51,289 nucleotides of DNA. It comes from Lachnospiraceae bacterium (GTDB taxonomy: Bacteria > Bacillota > Clostridia > Lachnospirales > Lachnospiraceae). The position numbers and the translations under genes are program-made. The DNA lies in NCBI GenBank assembly GCA_028689655.1, contig JAQVCT010000019.1:1-51289 (forward strand), written 5' to 3'. This document shows positions 43,752-51,289 of the stretch, piece by piece. Position 1 is the first letter of the stretch, and each line of letters opens with the position of its first letter. Under the pieces are notes generated by a model, which saw nothing but the letters and a program-made list of their open reading frames with translations, had not been told where the DNA came from and did no database searches.

Positions 43752-45515
43752 ATGGCTAACTGGGTCGTGATGGCAAAAAAAGCAGATTTTAACAGGCTGG
43801 CAGAAAAATTTAATATTAGCCCTATGGTTGCCAGAATCATACGAAATAGAGATATGATAGAGGAAAAGGAAATAGAAAAATTTCTTTATGGTACCTTGGA
43901 AGATCTGTATCCGCCGGAACAGATGAAGGATATGGTGAAGGGTGCAGAAATCGTAAAGGATAAGATTAGGGAGAAACAGAAAATACGTATCATAGGAGAT
44001 TATGATATTGATGGTGTGTGTGCCACCTATATCTTGCGGAAGGGGCTTCTGATATGTGGCGCTCAGGTGGACTTTGCGATTCCACACCGTATCTATGATG
44101 GTTATGGATTGAATGAACACCTGATTCAGCAGGCCTATGAGGATGGAATTGACACCATCATTACCTGTGACAATGGCATTGCTGCCTGTGAGCAGATCGA
44201 AAAAGCCAAGGAATTGGGGATGACGGTGCTTATCACGGATCACCACGAGATTCCATTTTCGGAGGGACAGAACGGGGAAAAAAAATACCAGATACCTCCC
44301 GCAGTGGCCGTGATTGATCCCAGGCAGGAAGATTGTCCTTATCCTTACAAAGAGATCTGTGGTGCTGTGGTGGCATATAAGTTCATACAATGTCTGATGA
44401 CCAAGATGGGAGTGGAAACGCATCTTTTGAATGAACTGCTGGAATTTGCAGCCATCGCAACGGTAGGGGACGTGATGCCTTTATTGGATGAGAATCGAAT
44501 CATTGTAAAATATGGACTTGCCGCCATTAGAAAGACAAAAAATATAGGGCTGAAAGCCCTCCTCACAGTGAACGGTCTGGAGGAAAAGGATCTGTCCCCC
44601 TATCATATCGGATATGTACTGGGACCTTGCCTTAATGCCACCGGACGTCTGGATACCGCTGCCCGGGCATTGGACTTATTTGATACGGAAGAGCCGGCGG
44701 ATGCGGCTGTGATCGCGGGGGACCTGAAAGCATTAAATGACAGCCGCAAAGACATGACAGCAAAGGGTGTGGAGCTTGCCATAGATCAGTTGGAGCATAC
44801 CGGACATAAAAATGACACGGTACTGGTGGTCTATCTGCCGGAATGTCATGAAAGCCTGGCGGGAATCATAGCAGGACGAATCAGAGAAAAGTATGGAAAA
44901 CCTACCTTTATATTCACGGATGGGGAGGAGGGTGTAAAGGGATCAGGGAGATCCATTGAGGCATATCATATGTATGAGGCACTTTCCAGACATAAAGAAC
45001 TCTTTACGAAGTTCGGTGGTCATAAGATGGCAGCGGGACTGTCTCTTATATCCAATAATGTGGAGACATTTCGTCACTGTATGAATGCGGATTCCAATCT
45101 CACACCAAAAGATTTTCAGGAGAAGATACAGATTGATATCCCCATGCCTATGCGTTTTGCCAATCTGGATTTTATCAACGAACTGAGCTTATTGGAACCC
45201 TTCGGCACAGGGAATGCAAAACCTATATTTGCACAGAAAAACGTACATTTTCTCAGCGGGAGGATACTGGGAAAGAATAGAAATGTGGGAAAATATGTGG
45301 TGGAGGATGAACAGCAGAACCGTTTTGACGTGATCTATTTTGGGGACATCCAAGCCTTTGATGCCTATATAAGTGAACAGTATGGACTGGAACAAAAACA
45401 TTCTTTATATGAAGGGAAGAAAACAAAGATCAGCCTGTCCATCTGCTATTATCCCGATATAAATGAATACAGAGGGATGAAGAATATCCAGATCGTCATG
45501 AAGGATTTTCAGTAA
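43752..45515 (+). CDS. recJ: Single-stranded-DNA exonuclease RecJ
   Basis: A 5'-3' single-strand exonuclease for recombination and mismatch repair. 587 residues from ATG 43752, with GGAGGA 6 bases upstream; the upstream in-frame ATG at 43695 lies before the terminator. DHH phosphoesterase motifs: GDYDIDGVCATYIL near residue 82, TCDNGIAA near 138, TDHHEIP near 160. The DHHA1 part has HESLAGIIAGRI and KFGGHKMAAGLSL near 430. The C-terminal OB domain is present (LSLLEPFGTGNAKPIF). All expected catalytic Asp and His residues are seen. Confidence 0.95.
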   Translation: MANWVVMAKKADFNRLAEKFNISPMVARIIRNRDMIEEKEIEKFLYGTLEDLYPPEQMKDMVKGAEIVKDKIREKQKIRIIGDYDIDGVCATYILRKGLLICGAQVDFAIPHRIYDGYGLNEHLIQQAYEDGIDTIITCDNGIAACEQIEKAKELGMTVLITDHHEIPFSEGQNGEKKYQIPPAVAVIDPRQEDCPYPYKEICGAVVAYKFIQCLMTKMGVETHLLNELLEFAAIATVGDVMPLLDENRIIVKYGLAAIRKTKNIGLKALLTVNGLEEKDLSPYHIGYVLGPCLNATGRLDTAARALDLFDTEEPADAAVIAGDLKALNDSRKDMTAKGVELAIDQLEHTGHKNDTVLVVYLPECHESLAGIIAGRIREKYGKPTFIFTDGEEGVKGSGRSIEAYHMYEALSRHKELFTKFGGHKMAAGLSLISNNVETFRHCMNADSNLTPKDFQEKIQIDIPMPMRFANLDFINELSLLEPFGTGNAKPIFAQKNVHFLSGRILGKNRNVGKYVVEDEQQNRFDVIYFGDIQAFDAYISEQYGLEQKHSLYEGKKTKISLSICYYPDINEYRGMKNIQIVMKDFQ

Positions 45516-45646
45516 GAAATAGCTTAGAATTATTTTATAAAGTTCCAATATTTTTTATACTTTAAACACAGAAAGAACACAATTCGCCGATACAATAGTA
45601 CTTGGATAGTTGAAACACTCACTATCTCCCCCCCCTCATAAGATGG

Positions 45647-45691
45647 AAGACACCGATTTTGTTTCGCTGCAAAATCGGTGTCTTTCTTTTT
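45647..45691 (+). terminator. Strong terminator after recJ
   Basis: A perfect 15-base-pair stem (arms AAGACACCGATTTTG and CAAAATCGGTGTCTT), loop of eight bases, then TCTTTTT. Confidence 0.88.
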
Positions 45692-45715
45692 CCCGTATTT
45701 TATGATATTCTTAAT

Positions 45716-45800
45716 CTTGACCAACTTGCAAAGCAAGTTGTGTCACGGAAGTGCTTTTAAGCACTGTAGGTTAAACTTGACCAACTTGCAAAGCAAGTTG
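45716..45800. repeat. Two identical 25-bp hairpin repeats exactly 60 bp apart, upstream of murE
   Basis: The 25-bp sequence beginning CTTGACCAACTTGCAAAGC occurs at 45716-45740 and again at 45776-45800. Each copy contains a perfect hairpin (CAACTTGC, AAA, GCAAGTTG). A third small hairpin (AGTGCT / AGCACT, 45750-45765) lies between them. There is no T-tract after either copy. Confidence 0.9.
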
Positions 45801-45837
45801 CTATATTTAACCAGTCTGCATAGAAAGGCGGATGTAT

Positions 45838-47307
45838 ATGAAATTAACAGATTTATTACAAAAGTTAGAATATAAGTGCATGCGAGGAAACGAAGAGATA
45901 GAAGTTACAGAAGTGGTATATGATTCCAGAAAAATCACAGAGGGATGTCTGTTCATCTGCATTGAGGGTGCCAATTTCGACGGGCATACCTATGCGTCAG
46001 CGGTGGCTGAAAACGGGGCAAAGGTATTGATCGTGTCCAAGGAAGTACAGGTGCCGGAGCAGTGTGATGTCACCATCATCCAGGTGGAAAATACCAGATA
46101 TGCCATGGCGTTCATCTCAGCAGCCTATTTTGGCAATCCGGCGGATCATATGAAGGTCATCGGAATCACCGGTACCAAGGGAAAGACCACCACCACCTAT
46201 CTGGTGAAAAATATGCTGGAGCTGGCAGGACATAAAGTAGGTCTGGTGGGAACTATCGAGGCAGTCATCGGAGATAAGAAGATACCTGCAAGTAATACCA
46301 CACCGGAGTCCTACGTCTTACAGAGTTATTTTAGGGAAATGCTGGATGCAGGATGTGACACAGTTGTCATGGAAGTGTCTTCTCAGGGGTTGATGCTTCA
46401 CAGGACACAGGGATTTGTGTTTGACCTTGGAATCTTTACCAATATTGAGCCGGATCATATTGGACCCAATGAACATGAAAGCTTTGAAGAATATATGGCA
46501 TGTAAGGGGCTCCTGTTCAAGCAGTGCCGTGTGGGTATTGCCAATGGGGATGATCAACATTACAAGACTGTGCTGGCAGGGCATACCTGTGCCCTGGAGA
46601 CCTATGGATTCGCTCAGGAGGCTGACCTGCAGGCGGTACATATGGAGCTGGTGACCAGACCTGGATATCTGGGTGTTGACTTTGACGTGAAGGGACTGAT
46701 GAATTTCAGCGTGGAAGTGGATACACCGGGGAGATTCAGTGTCTATAATGCACTGGCCGCCATTGCTATCTGCAGACATTTTGAGGTGCCGGAGGAAGAC
46801 ATTAAGAGAGCATTGATTCAGGCGAAGGTGAAAGGCCGTATCGAGATGGTGAAGGTGTCAGATGAATTTACCCTGATGATTGATTATGCTCATAATGCCA
46901 TGGCATTGGAAAGTCTCCTTACCACATTAAAGGAATACCATCCGAAACGTCTGGTGTGCCTGTTCGGATGCGGTGGAAACCGCTCCAAACTGCGCAGATA
47001 CGAGATGGGCGAGGTGAGCGGAAAGCTGGCAGATCTCACGGTGATCACATCGGATAATCCACGTTTTGAGGAGCCGCTGGATATCATCGCTGATATTAGG
47101 ACAGGGATTCAGAAGACCGCAGGAAACTATATAGAGATACCGGATCGCAGGGAGGCAATCGCTTATGTGATTCATCATGGAGAACCGGGAGATGTTATCG
47201 TGTTAGCTGGGAAAGGACACGAAGATTATCAGGAAATCAAAGGTGTTCATTATCCCATGGATGAGAGGGTGATCATCGCGGACATCCTGCAACAGGAAGG
47301 TAAGTAA
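45838..47307 (+). CDS. murE: UDP-MurNAc-tripeptide synthetase MurE
   Basis: Cytoplasmic Mur ligase adding the third amino acid of the peptidoglycan stem. 489 residues from ATG 45838 with AAAGGCGG 7 bases upstream; ATG 45832 is too close. Motifs: VYDSRKITEGCLFICI for the UDP-substrate domain, the P-loop GITGTKGKTTTTYLV near residue 110, SNTTPES, and VMEVSSQGL. The sequence SDNPRFEEP near residue 406 contains DNPR, the marker of ligases that add meso-diaminopimelate rather than lysine. It heads a run with priA, def and fmt. Confidence 0.95.
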   Translation: MKLTDLLQKLEYKCMRGNEEIEVTEVVYDSRKITEGCLFICIEGANFDGHTYASAVAENGAKVLIVSKEVQVPEQCDVTIIQVENTRYAMAFISAAYFGNPADHMKVIGITGTKGKTTTTYLVKNMLELAGHKVGLVGTIEAVIGDKKIPASNTTPESYVLQSYFREMLDAGCDTVVMEVSSQGLMLHRTQGFVFDLGIFTNIEPDHIGPNEHESFEEYMACKGLLFKQCRVGIANGDDQHYKTVLAGHTCALETYGFAQEADLQAVHMELVTRPGYLGVDFDVKGLMNFSVEVDTPGRFSVYNALAAIAICRHFEVPEEDIKRALIQAKVKGRIEMVKVSDEFTLMIDYAHNAMALESLLTTLKEYHPKRLVCLFGCGGNRSKLRRYEMGEVSGKLADLTVITSDNPRFEEPLDIIADIRTGIQKTAGNYIEIPDRREAIAYVIHHGEPGDVIVLAGKGHEDYQEIKGVHYPMDERVIIADILQQEGK

Positions 47308-47347
47308 TCAATAAAGCAGTGAACAAAATGATAAAAGGGGTGCAGAT

Positions 47348-49585
47348 ATGGAAGGGAAATATGCGGATATCATTGTAGATATTTCTCATGAAAAAGTAGA
47401 CAGACCATTTCAATACTGTATTCCGGAGAAACTGAGAGGACGGATTCTGATCGGAATGGAAGTGACCATTCCCTTTGGCAGAGGAAACAGTACCAGAAGT
47501 GGCTATGTCATCGCTATTACAGATCAGTCGTCCTTTGAGGAAAGTAAACTAAAGTCTATTTTAGGGATCAAAAATGATCGTATGGGCATGGAGACGGATC
47601 TGATCCGCCTGGCAGCCTGGATGAGGGAACAGTACGGCTCTACCATGATCGCCGCCTTGAAGACGGTGCTTCCTGTGAAACAGAAGACCAAATTCATGGA
47701 GAAAAAGAGCGTTCAGTTGAAAATGCCGGAGGAAGAGGCGCGGGAAGAACTTCGCATTTTCCAGAAAAAGCATCAGGTCGCCAGAGCAAGGCTCCTGGAA
47801 GCTCTACTGGAGGAAAAAAAGCTTTCACAGGAGCTGGTCACAGGAAAACTCCATGTGCCGGTAAAGACCATACAGAGCATGGAAGAGATGGGAATCCTCC
47901 GTATGGAGAGCGAGAACGTATATCGCAATCCCGTCAAATATAATACACAGATACAGGATAAAATAGAAGATAAAAAAGAATTAAGTGAAGAACAACGAAG
48001 AATCGTGGATGAGATACGGGAGGATGCCCGTCAGGAAAGACTTGGAACCTATCTGATCCGTGGAATCACAGGAAGCGGCAAGACAGAGGTCTATATGGAA
48101 CTTATTCAGGGGATGATCACTGAGGGAAAACAGGCAATTGTACTGATTCCGGAGATCGCGTTGACCTATCAGACCCTGTTACGATTTTACAGACGCTTTG
48201 GTGACCGCGTATCGGTGATGAATTCCAAACTGTCTTCGGGCGAACGGTTCGATCAGTTCGAGAGAGCCAGGCTGGGAGAAATCGATATTATGATTGGTCC
48301 CCGATCAGCACTCTTTACCCCTTTTCAGAATCTGGGAATTATCATTATTGATGAAGAGCATGAGAACAGTTATAAAAGTGAGACCATGCCAAGATATCAT
48401 GCAAGAGAAGTGGCATTTCAGATTGCGAAGACCCACCATGCCGGTGTAGTCATGGGTTCTGCAACCCCCTCCCTGGAAGCTTATCACATGGCACAGAGTG
48501 GGGTGTGCAAGTTATACGAATTGACAAAAAGACTGACGGGAGGAACACTTCCCACGGTATATACCATAGATTTAAGAGAAGAACTGAAAATGGGAAACCG
48601 CTCTATTTTCAGCAGAAAATTGCAGAAACTAATACAGGACCGTCTGGAAAAGAAGGAACAGAGTATTCTCTTCTTAAATAGAAGGGGATATGCAGGTTTT
48701 ATTTCCTGTCGATCCTGCGGTCATGTGATGAAATGTCCCCACTGTGATGTGGCTTTGTCAGAGCATAGAAATGGAAAACTGGTGTGCCATTACTGCGGAT
48801 ATGAGGAACCTATGGTTCACAAGTGTCCGGAATGTGGTTCCCCTTTCATCGCCGGGTTTAAAGCAGGAACCCAGCAGATCGTAGAGTCTCTGCACAGATT
48901 ATATCCGGAGGCAAGGGTACTGCGCATGGATGCAGATACCACCAGACAGAAAGACAGCTATGACAATATCCTCTCTGCATTTGCCAATGAGGAAGCGGAT
49001 ATTCTGGTGGGAACCCAGATGATCGTAAAGGGACATGATTTTCCAAATGTCACGCTGGTGGGTGTGCTGGCGGCAGATCTTTCCCTCCATGCCAATGATT
49101 ACAGGGCAGGGGAACGCACCTTTCAATTACTGACCCAGGCGGTGGGAAGAGCCGGACGGGGAAGCAAGGCGGGGGAGGCTGTGATACAGACTTATCAGCC
49201 GGAGCATTACAGTGTGGTCTATGCAGCCAGACAGGATTATCAGGGATTTTATCAGGAGGAAATGCTCTATCGGGAGATGCTCCGGTACCCGCCGGTAGCC
49301 CAGATGATGGTATTGCTCATATCCTCCAGAACAGAGGAAGCAGGCATGGAGCTGGCAGTAAAAATTGCCGGGAAAATAACGGACGAGGCAGGCTTACAGG
49401 TCATCGGACCTGCACCTGCCACACTGGGAAAGATCAATGACATTTATCGCACCGTTCTCTATGTGAAGCACAGAGAGAAGGAACAGTTGATTATGATGAA
49501 AGACAGAATAGAACAATATGTAGAAACACTGGAATTGAAAAATGAATCCCTACAGTTCGACTTCAATCCAATGAATGCATATTGA
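47348..49585 (+). CDS. priA: Primosomal replication restart helicase PriA
   Basis: Restarts collapsed replication forks. 745 residues, starting with ADIIVDISHEKVDRPFQYCI, the fork-binding domain. Walker A is GITGSGKTEVYM near residue 240, and motif II is DEEHENSYK. Two zinc sites are visible (CRSCGHVMKCPHC, then CHYCGYEEPMVHKCPECG). Later helicase motifs include GTQMIVKGHDFPNVTLVG and QAVGRAGRG. All key residues are present and the length is normal. The start has AAAAGGGG at 8 bases; def follows 24 bases after the stop. Confidence 0.96.
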   Translation: MEGKYADIIVDISHEKVDRPFQYCIPEKLRGRILIGMEVTIPFGRGNSTRSGYVIAITDQSSFEESKLKSILGIKNDRMGMETDLIRLAAWMREQYGSTMIAALKTVLPVKQKTKFMEKKSVQLKMPEEEAREELRIFQKKHQVARARLLEALLEEKKLSQELVTGKLHVPVKTIQSMEEMGILRMESENVYRNPVKYNTQIQDKIEDKKELSEEQRRIVDEIREDARQERLGTYLIRGITGSGKTEVYMELIQGMITEGKQAIVLIPEIALTYQTLLRFYRRFGDRVSVMNSKLSSGERFDQFERARLGEIDIMIGPRSALFTPFQNLGIIIIDEEHENSYKSETMPRYHAREVAFQIAKTHHAGVVMGSATPSLEAYHMAQSGVCKLYELTKRLTGGTLPTVYTIDLREELKMGNRSIFSRKLQKLIQDRLEKKEQSILFLNRRGYAGFISCRSCGHVMKCPHCDVALSEHRNGKLVCHYCGYEEPMVHKCPECGSPFIAGFKAGTQQIVESLHRLYPEARVLRMDADTTRQKDSYDNILSAFANEEADILVGTQMIVKGHDFPNVTLVGVLAADLSLHANDYRAGERTFQLLTQAVGRAGRGSKAGEAVIQTYQPEHYSVVYAARQDYQGFYQEEMLYREMLRYPPVAQMMVLLISSRTEEAGMELAVKIAGKITDEAGLQVIGPAPATLGKINDIYRTVLYVKHREKEQLIMMKDRIEQYVETLELKNESLQFDFNPMNAY

Positions 49586-49609
49586 GGATTACAAGGAGGA
49601 AAGAACAAA

Positions 49610-50110
49610 ATGGCAATTCGTAAGATCAGAGAAATGGGAGATGAGGTACTGACAAAGACCTGTAAAGAGGTGAAGGAGATGACACCTCGCACGCTGGAAC
49701 TGATAGAGGACATGTTCGACACTATGTATGAGGCATATGGTGTGGGACTGGCTGCACCACAGGTGGGAGTCCTGAAAAGAATCGTGGTCATCGATACCAC
49801 AGGGGAGGATCCCATTGTACTGATTAATCCGCGTATTGTGGAGACCAGTGGAGAGCAGACCGGCAGTGAAGGCTGTCTCAGTGTGCCCGGCAAGCATGGT
49901 ATCGTTACCAGACCCAACTATGTGAAAGCGGTGGCACTGAATGAAGATATGGAGCCCATTGAAGTGGAAGGAACAGAACTGTTGGCACGTGCCATCTGTC
50001 ATGAGCTGGAGCATCTGGACGGACATCTCTACGTGGAAAAAGTGGAAGGTGATCTGATGGACATGGAAGCGGACGATGAGGAAGATGAAGAAGCGTATGA
50101 TGAAAAATAA
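49610..50110 (+). CDS. def: Peptide deformylase
   Basis: Removes the N-formyl group from nascent proteins; metal-dependent. 166 residues. The three family motifs are present: GVGLAAPQVG (residues 44-53), EGCLSVPG (near 87) with the metal-binding Cys, and ICHELEHLDGH near 130 (HExxH). The C-terminus is a very acidic tail (MEADDEEDEEAYDEK). AAGGAGG lies about 9 bases upstream. It is placed before fmt, its functional partner. Confidence 0.96.
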   Translation: MAIRKIREMGDEVLTKTCKEVKEMTPRTLELIEDMFDTMYEAYGVGLAAPQVGVLKRIVVIDTTGEDPIVLINPRIVETSGEQTGSEGCLSVPGKHGIVTRPNYVKAVALNEDMEPIEVEGTELLARAICHELEHLDGHLYVEKVEGDLMDMEADDEEDEEAYDEK

Positions 50111-50264
50111 AGCCAGCAGAGACAAAGAATAGATAAGATGACAAACTGCTGGAATAGAGTGATAAAAAAGTAATGAAAAAATAATAAGAAAAGATATACA
50201 AATAATGATAGAAATAGCCATCGGAATAACGATAAACGTAACGAATAGAAGTAAAAATAGAAAT

Positions 50265-50295
50265 AAGGATAAAATAAAGGATAAAATAAAGGATA
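50265..50295 (+). repeat. 12-bp tandem repeat before fmt
   Basis: AAGGATAAAATA occurs twice, followed by a partial third copy, in an A/G-rich leader. The region 50111-50264 before it holds no gene I can support; it is A-rich with stops in all plus-strand frames. Confidence 0.8.
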
Positions 50296-50314
50296 GGAAA
50301 GGTGGCGTGCATAG

Positions 50315-51289
50315 ATGAAAATCGTATTTATGGGAACACCGGATTTCGCCGTAGGTGCATTGCAGGCGATCATAGATGCCGGACATGAAGTGGCCGCTGT
50401 TGTGACGCAGCCGGATAAGCCCAAGGGCAGAGGGAAAGAGATGCAGTATCCACCGGTAAAGCAGTGTGCCGTGGCAGCCGGGATACCGGTATTTCAACCG
50501 ACAAAGATAAAGGCACCTGATGCGGTGGAGATTCTTCGAAGCTATCAGGCAGATATTTTCGTGGTGGCGGCATTCGGACAGATCCTAAGTCAGGAAATCC
50601 TGGATATGCCCCGTTTGGGATGTATCAATATCCACGCGTCCCTGTTGCCAAAGTACAGGGGAGCAGCACCCATTCAATGGGCGATCATTGACGGGGAGAA
50701 GGAGACAGGCGTCACCATCATGCAGATGGACGCTGGACTTGACACCGGAGATATGTTGTTGAAAAAGATAGTCCCGATCACAGCCCGGGACACGGGGGAG
50801 AGTCTTTTTGATAAACTCATGCAGGCAGGAGCAGAACTCATCGTGGAAGCCCTTCCGAAGATCGAGGCAGGAGAGCTGGTACCGGAGAAGCAGAGGGAAG
50901 AAGACACCTGCTATGCCAAAATGCTCACAAAACAGTTGGGACATATTAACTGGTCTGAACCTGCGGTGGTCATTGAGCGATTGATCAGAGGATTGAATTC
51001 CTGGCCCAGTGCATATACTTTATATAATGGGAAAACATTAAAGATATGGGAAGCGGAAGTTGTAAATAGCGAAGAACTGCGGGACTTCCAATCAGACATG
51101 TCAAAGATATCAAAAATGACAGGCATGTCAGAAATATCAGAATCATCAAAGGACGATATAAAAGAGCCGGGAATGATTCAGTCAGTGACAAAGGATGCAT
51201 TTTATGTGAGCACCGGAAATGGCATTTTAAAGATACAGAGCGTTCAGCTTGAGGGGAAAAAGAGAATGCGAGTGCACGACTTCCTGTTA
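50315..51289 (+). CDS. fmt: Methionyl-tRNA formyltransferase (3' end cut by the window edge)
   Basis: Adds formyl to initiator Met-tRNA. 325 codons are in the window and the frame runs off the end, so the C-terminus is missing. It starts MKIVFMGTPDFAVGALQAI. The folate-site motif INIHASLLPKYRGAAPIQWA lies near residue 106, with GVTIMQMDAGLDTGDML after it. The C-terminal tRNA-binding domain includes GILKIQSVQLEGKKRM. Around residues 255-285 there is a serine-rich insertion that contains a 27-bp tandem duplication in the DNA. AAAGGTGG lies about 11 bases upstream. Confidence 0.95.
   Translation, partial: MKIVFMGTPDFAVGALQAIIDAGHEVAAVVTQPDKPKGRGKEMQYPPVKQCAVAAGIPVFQPTKIKAPDAVEILRSYQADIFVVAAFGQILSQEILDMPRLGCINIHASLLPKYRGAAPIQWAIIDGEKETGVTIMQMDAGLDTGDMLLKKIVPITARDTGESLFDKLMQAGAELIVEALPKIEAGELVPEKQREEDTCYAKMLTKQLGHINWSEPAVVIERLIRGLNSWPSAYTLYNGKTLKIWEAEVVNSEELRDFQSDMSKISKMTGMSEISESSKDDIKEPGMIQSVTKDAFYVSTGNGILKIQSVQLEGKKRMRVHDFLL

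Noticed and set aside
49589..50497. 302-codon minus-strand frame across def and fmt
   Set aside because: Low-complexity Phe/Leu/Ile/Tyr-rich translation of the A-rich spacer, overlapping two certain genes on the other strand.

Overview
The window looks like chromosomal DNA of an anaerobic, low-to-middle GC Gram-positive of the Lachnospiraceae / Clostridium cluster XIVa type. The evidence is the gene content and order: an scfA-scfB (SCIFF ranthipeptide) pair directly before a fused secDF, then recJ; apt and relA; hemZ-hisS-aspS; HrcA/CIRCE-controlled groESL; purine-rich Shine-Dalgarno sites; GTG and TTG starts; and a MurE with the DNPR motif of meso-diaminopimelate ligases. I cannot name a species. 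I see no rRNA, tRNA or CRISPR array. Mobile DNA is limited to short, decayed remnants.

Layout: 1-1310 is a truncated ABC-F ATPase on the minus strand. 1639-2265 is a heptad-repeat coiled-coil protein. 2321-4613 is a manC-manA pair for GDP-mannose / mannose-6-phosphate metabolism. 4849-8120 is an agr-type quorum-sensing cluster: LytTR response regulator, GHKL histidine kinase, a 45-residue AgrD-like pre-peptide, the AgrB processing protease, and a small protein resembling DUF3846. 8132-9636 is glmM, followed by a protein with a degenerate GGDEF domain (9784-10707), a probable group II intron 5' remnant, and groES-groEL (11177-13372). A TnpW-like transposon fragment sits directly behind groEL.

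13603-24240 is a glycan-utilisation locus: GH38 alpha-mannosidase, AraC regulator, sugar ABC transporter (lipoprotein plus two permeases, no ATPase) and GH2 beta-galactosidase. 24345-33425 is mostly housekeeping: glyoxalase-fold protein, apt, relA, metallo-hydrolase, hemZ, hisS, aspS. A 16-bp tandem array begins at the aspS stop codon. 33770-37153 holds an Sfp-type phosphopantetheinyl transferase, possible IS21-like end repeats, and a second signalling unit (XRE regulator, LytTR regulator, GHKL kinase) with no visible peptide or AgrB gene. 37270-39145 is a cell-wall amidase converging on a CorC/HlyC-type CBS membrane protein through a large shared terminator.

39381-43678 carries the TIGR04086 membrane protein, scfA, scfB and secDF. 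43752-51289 carries recJ and a run of murE, priA, def and fmt (fmt cut by the window end).

The strongest signalling story is the agr-type cluster. Its pre-peptide aligns by eye with Listeria AgrD and predicts a five-residue thiolactone ring starting at Cys25. The window also contains a second peptide system (SCIFF) and an orphan LytTR/GHKL pair. Non-coding DNA is unusually rich in small perfect hairpins with three-base loops and in short purine-rich tandem repeats. Family assignments were made by reading motifs; no database search was possible.
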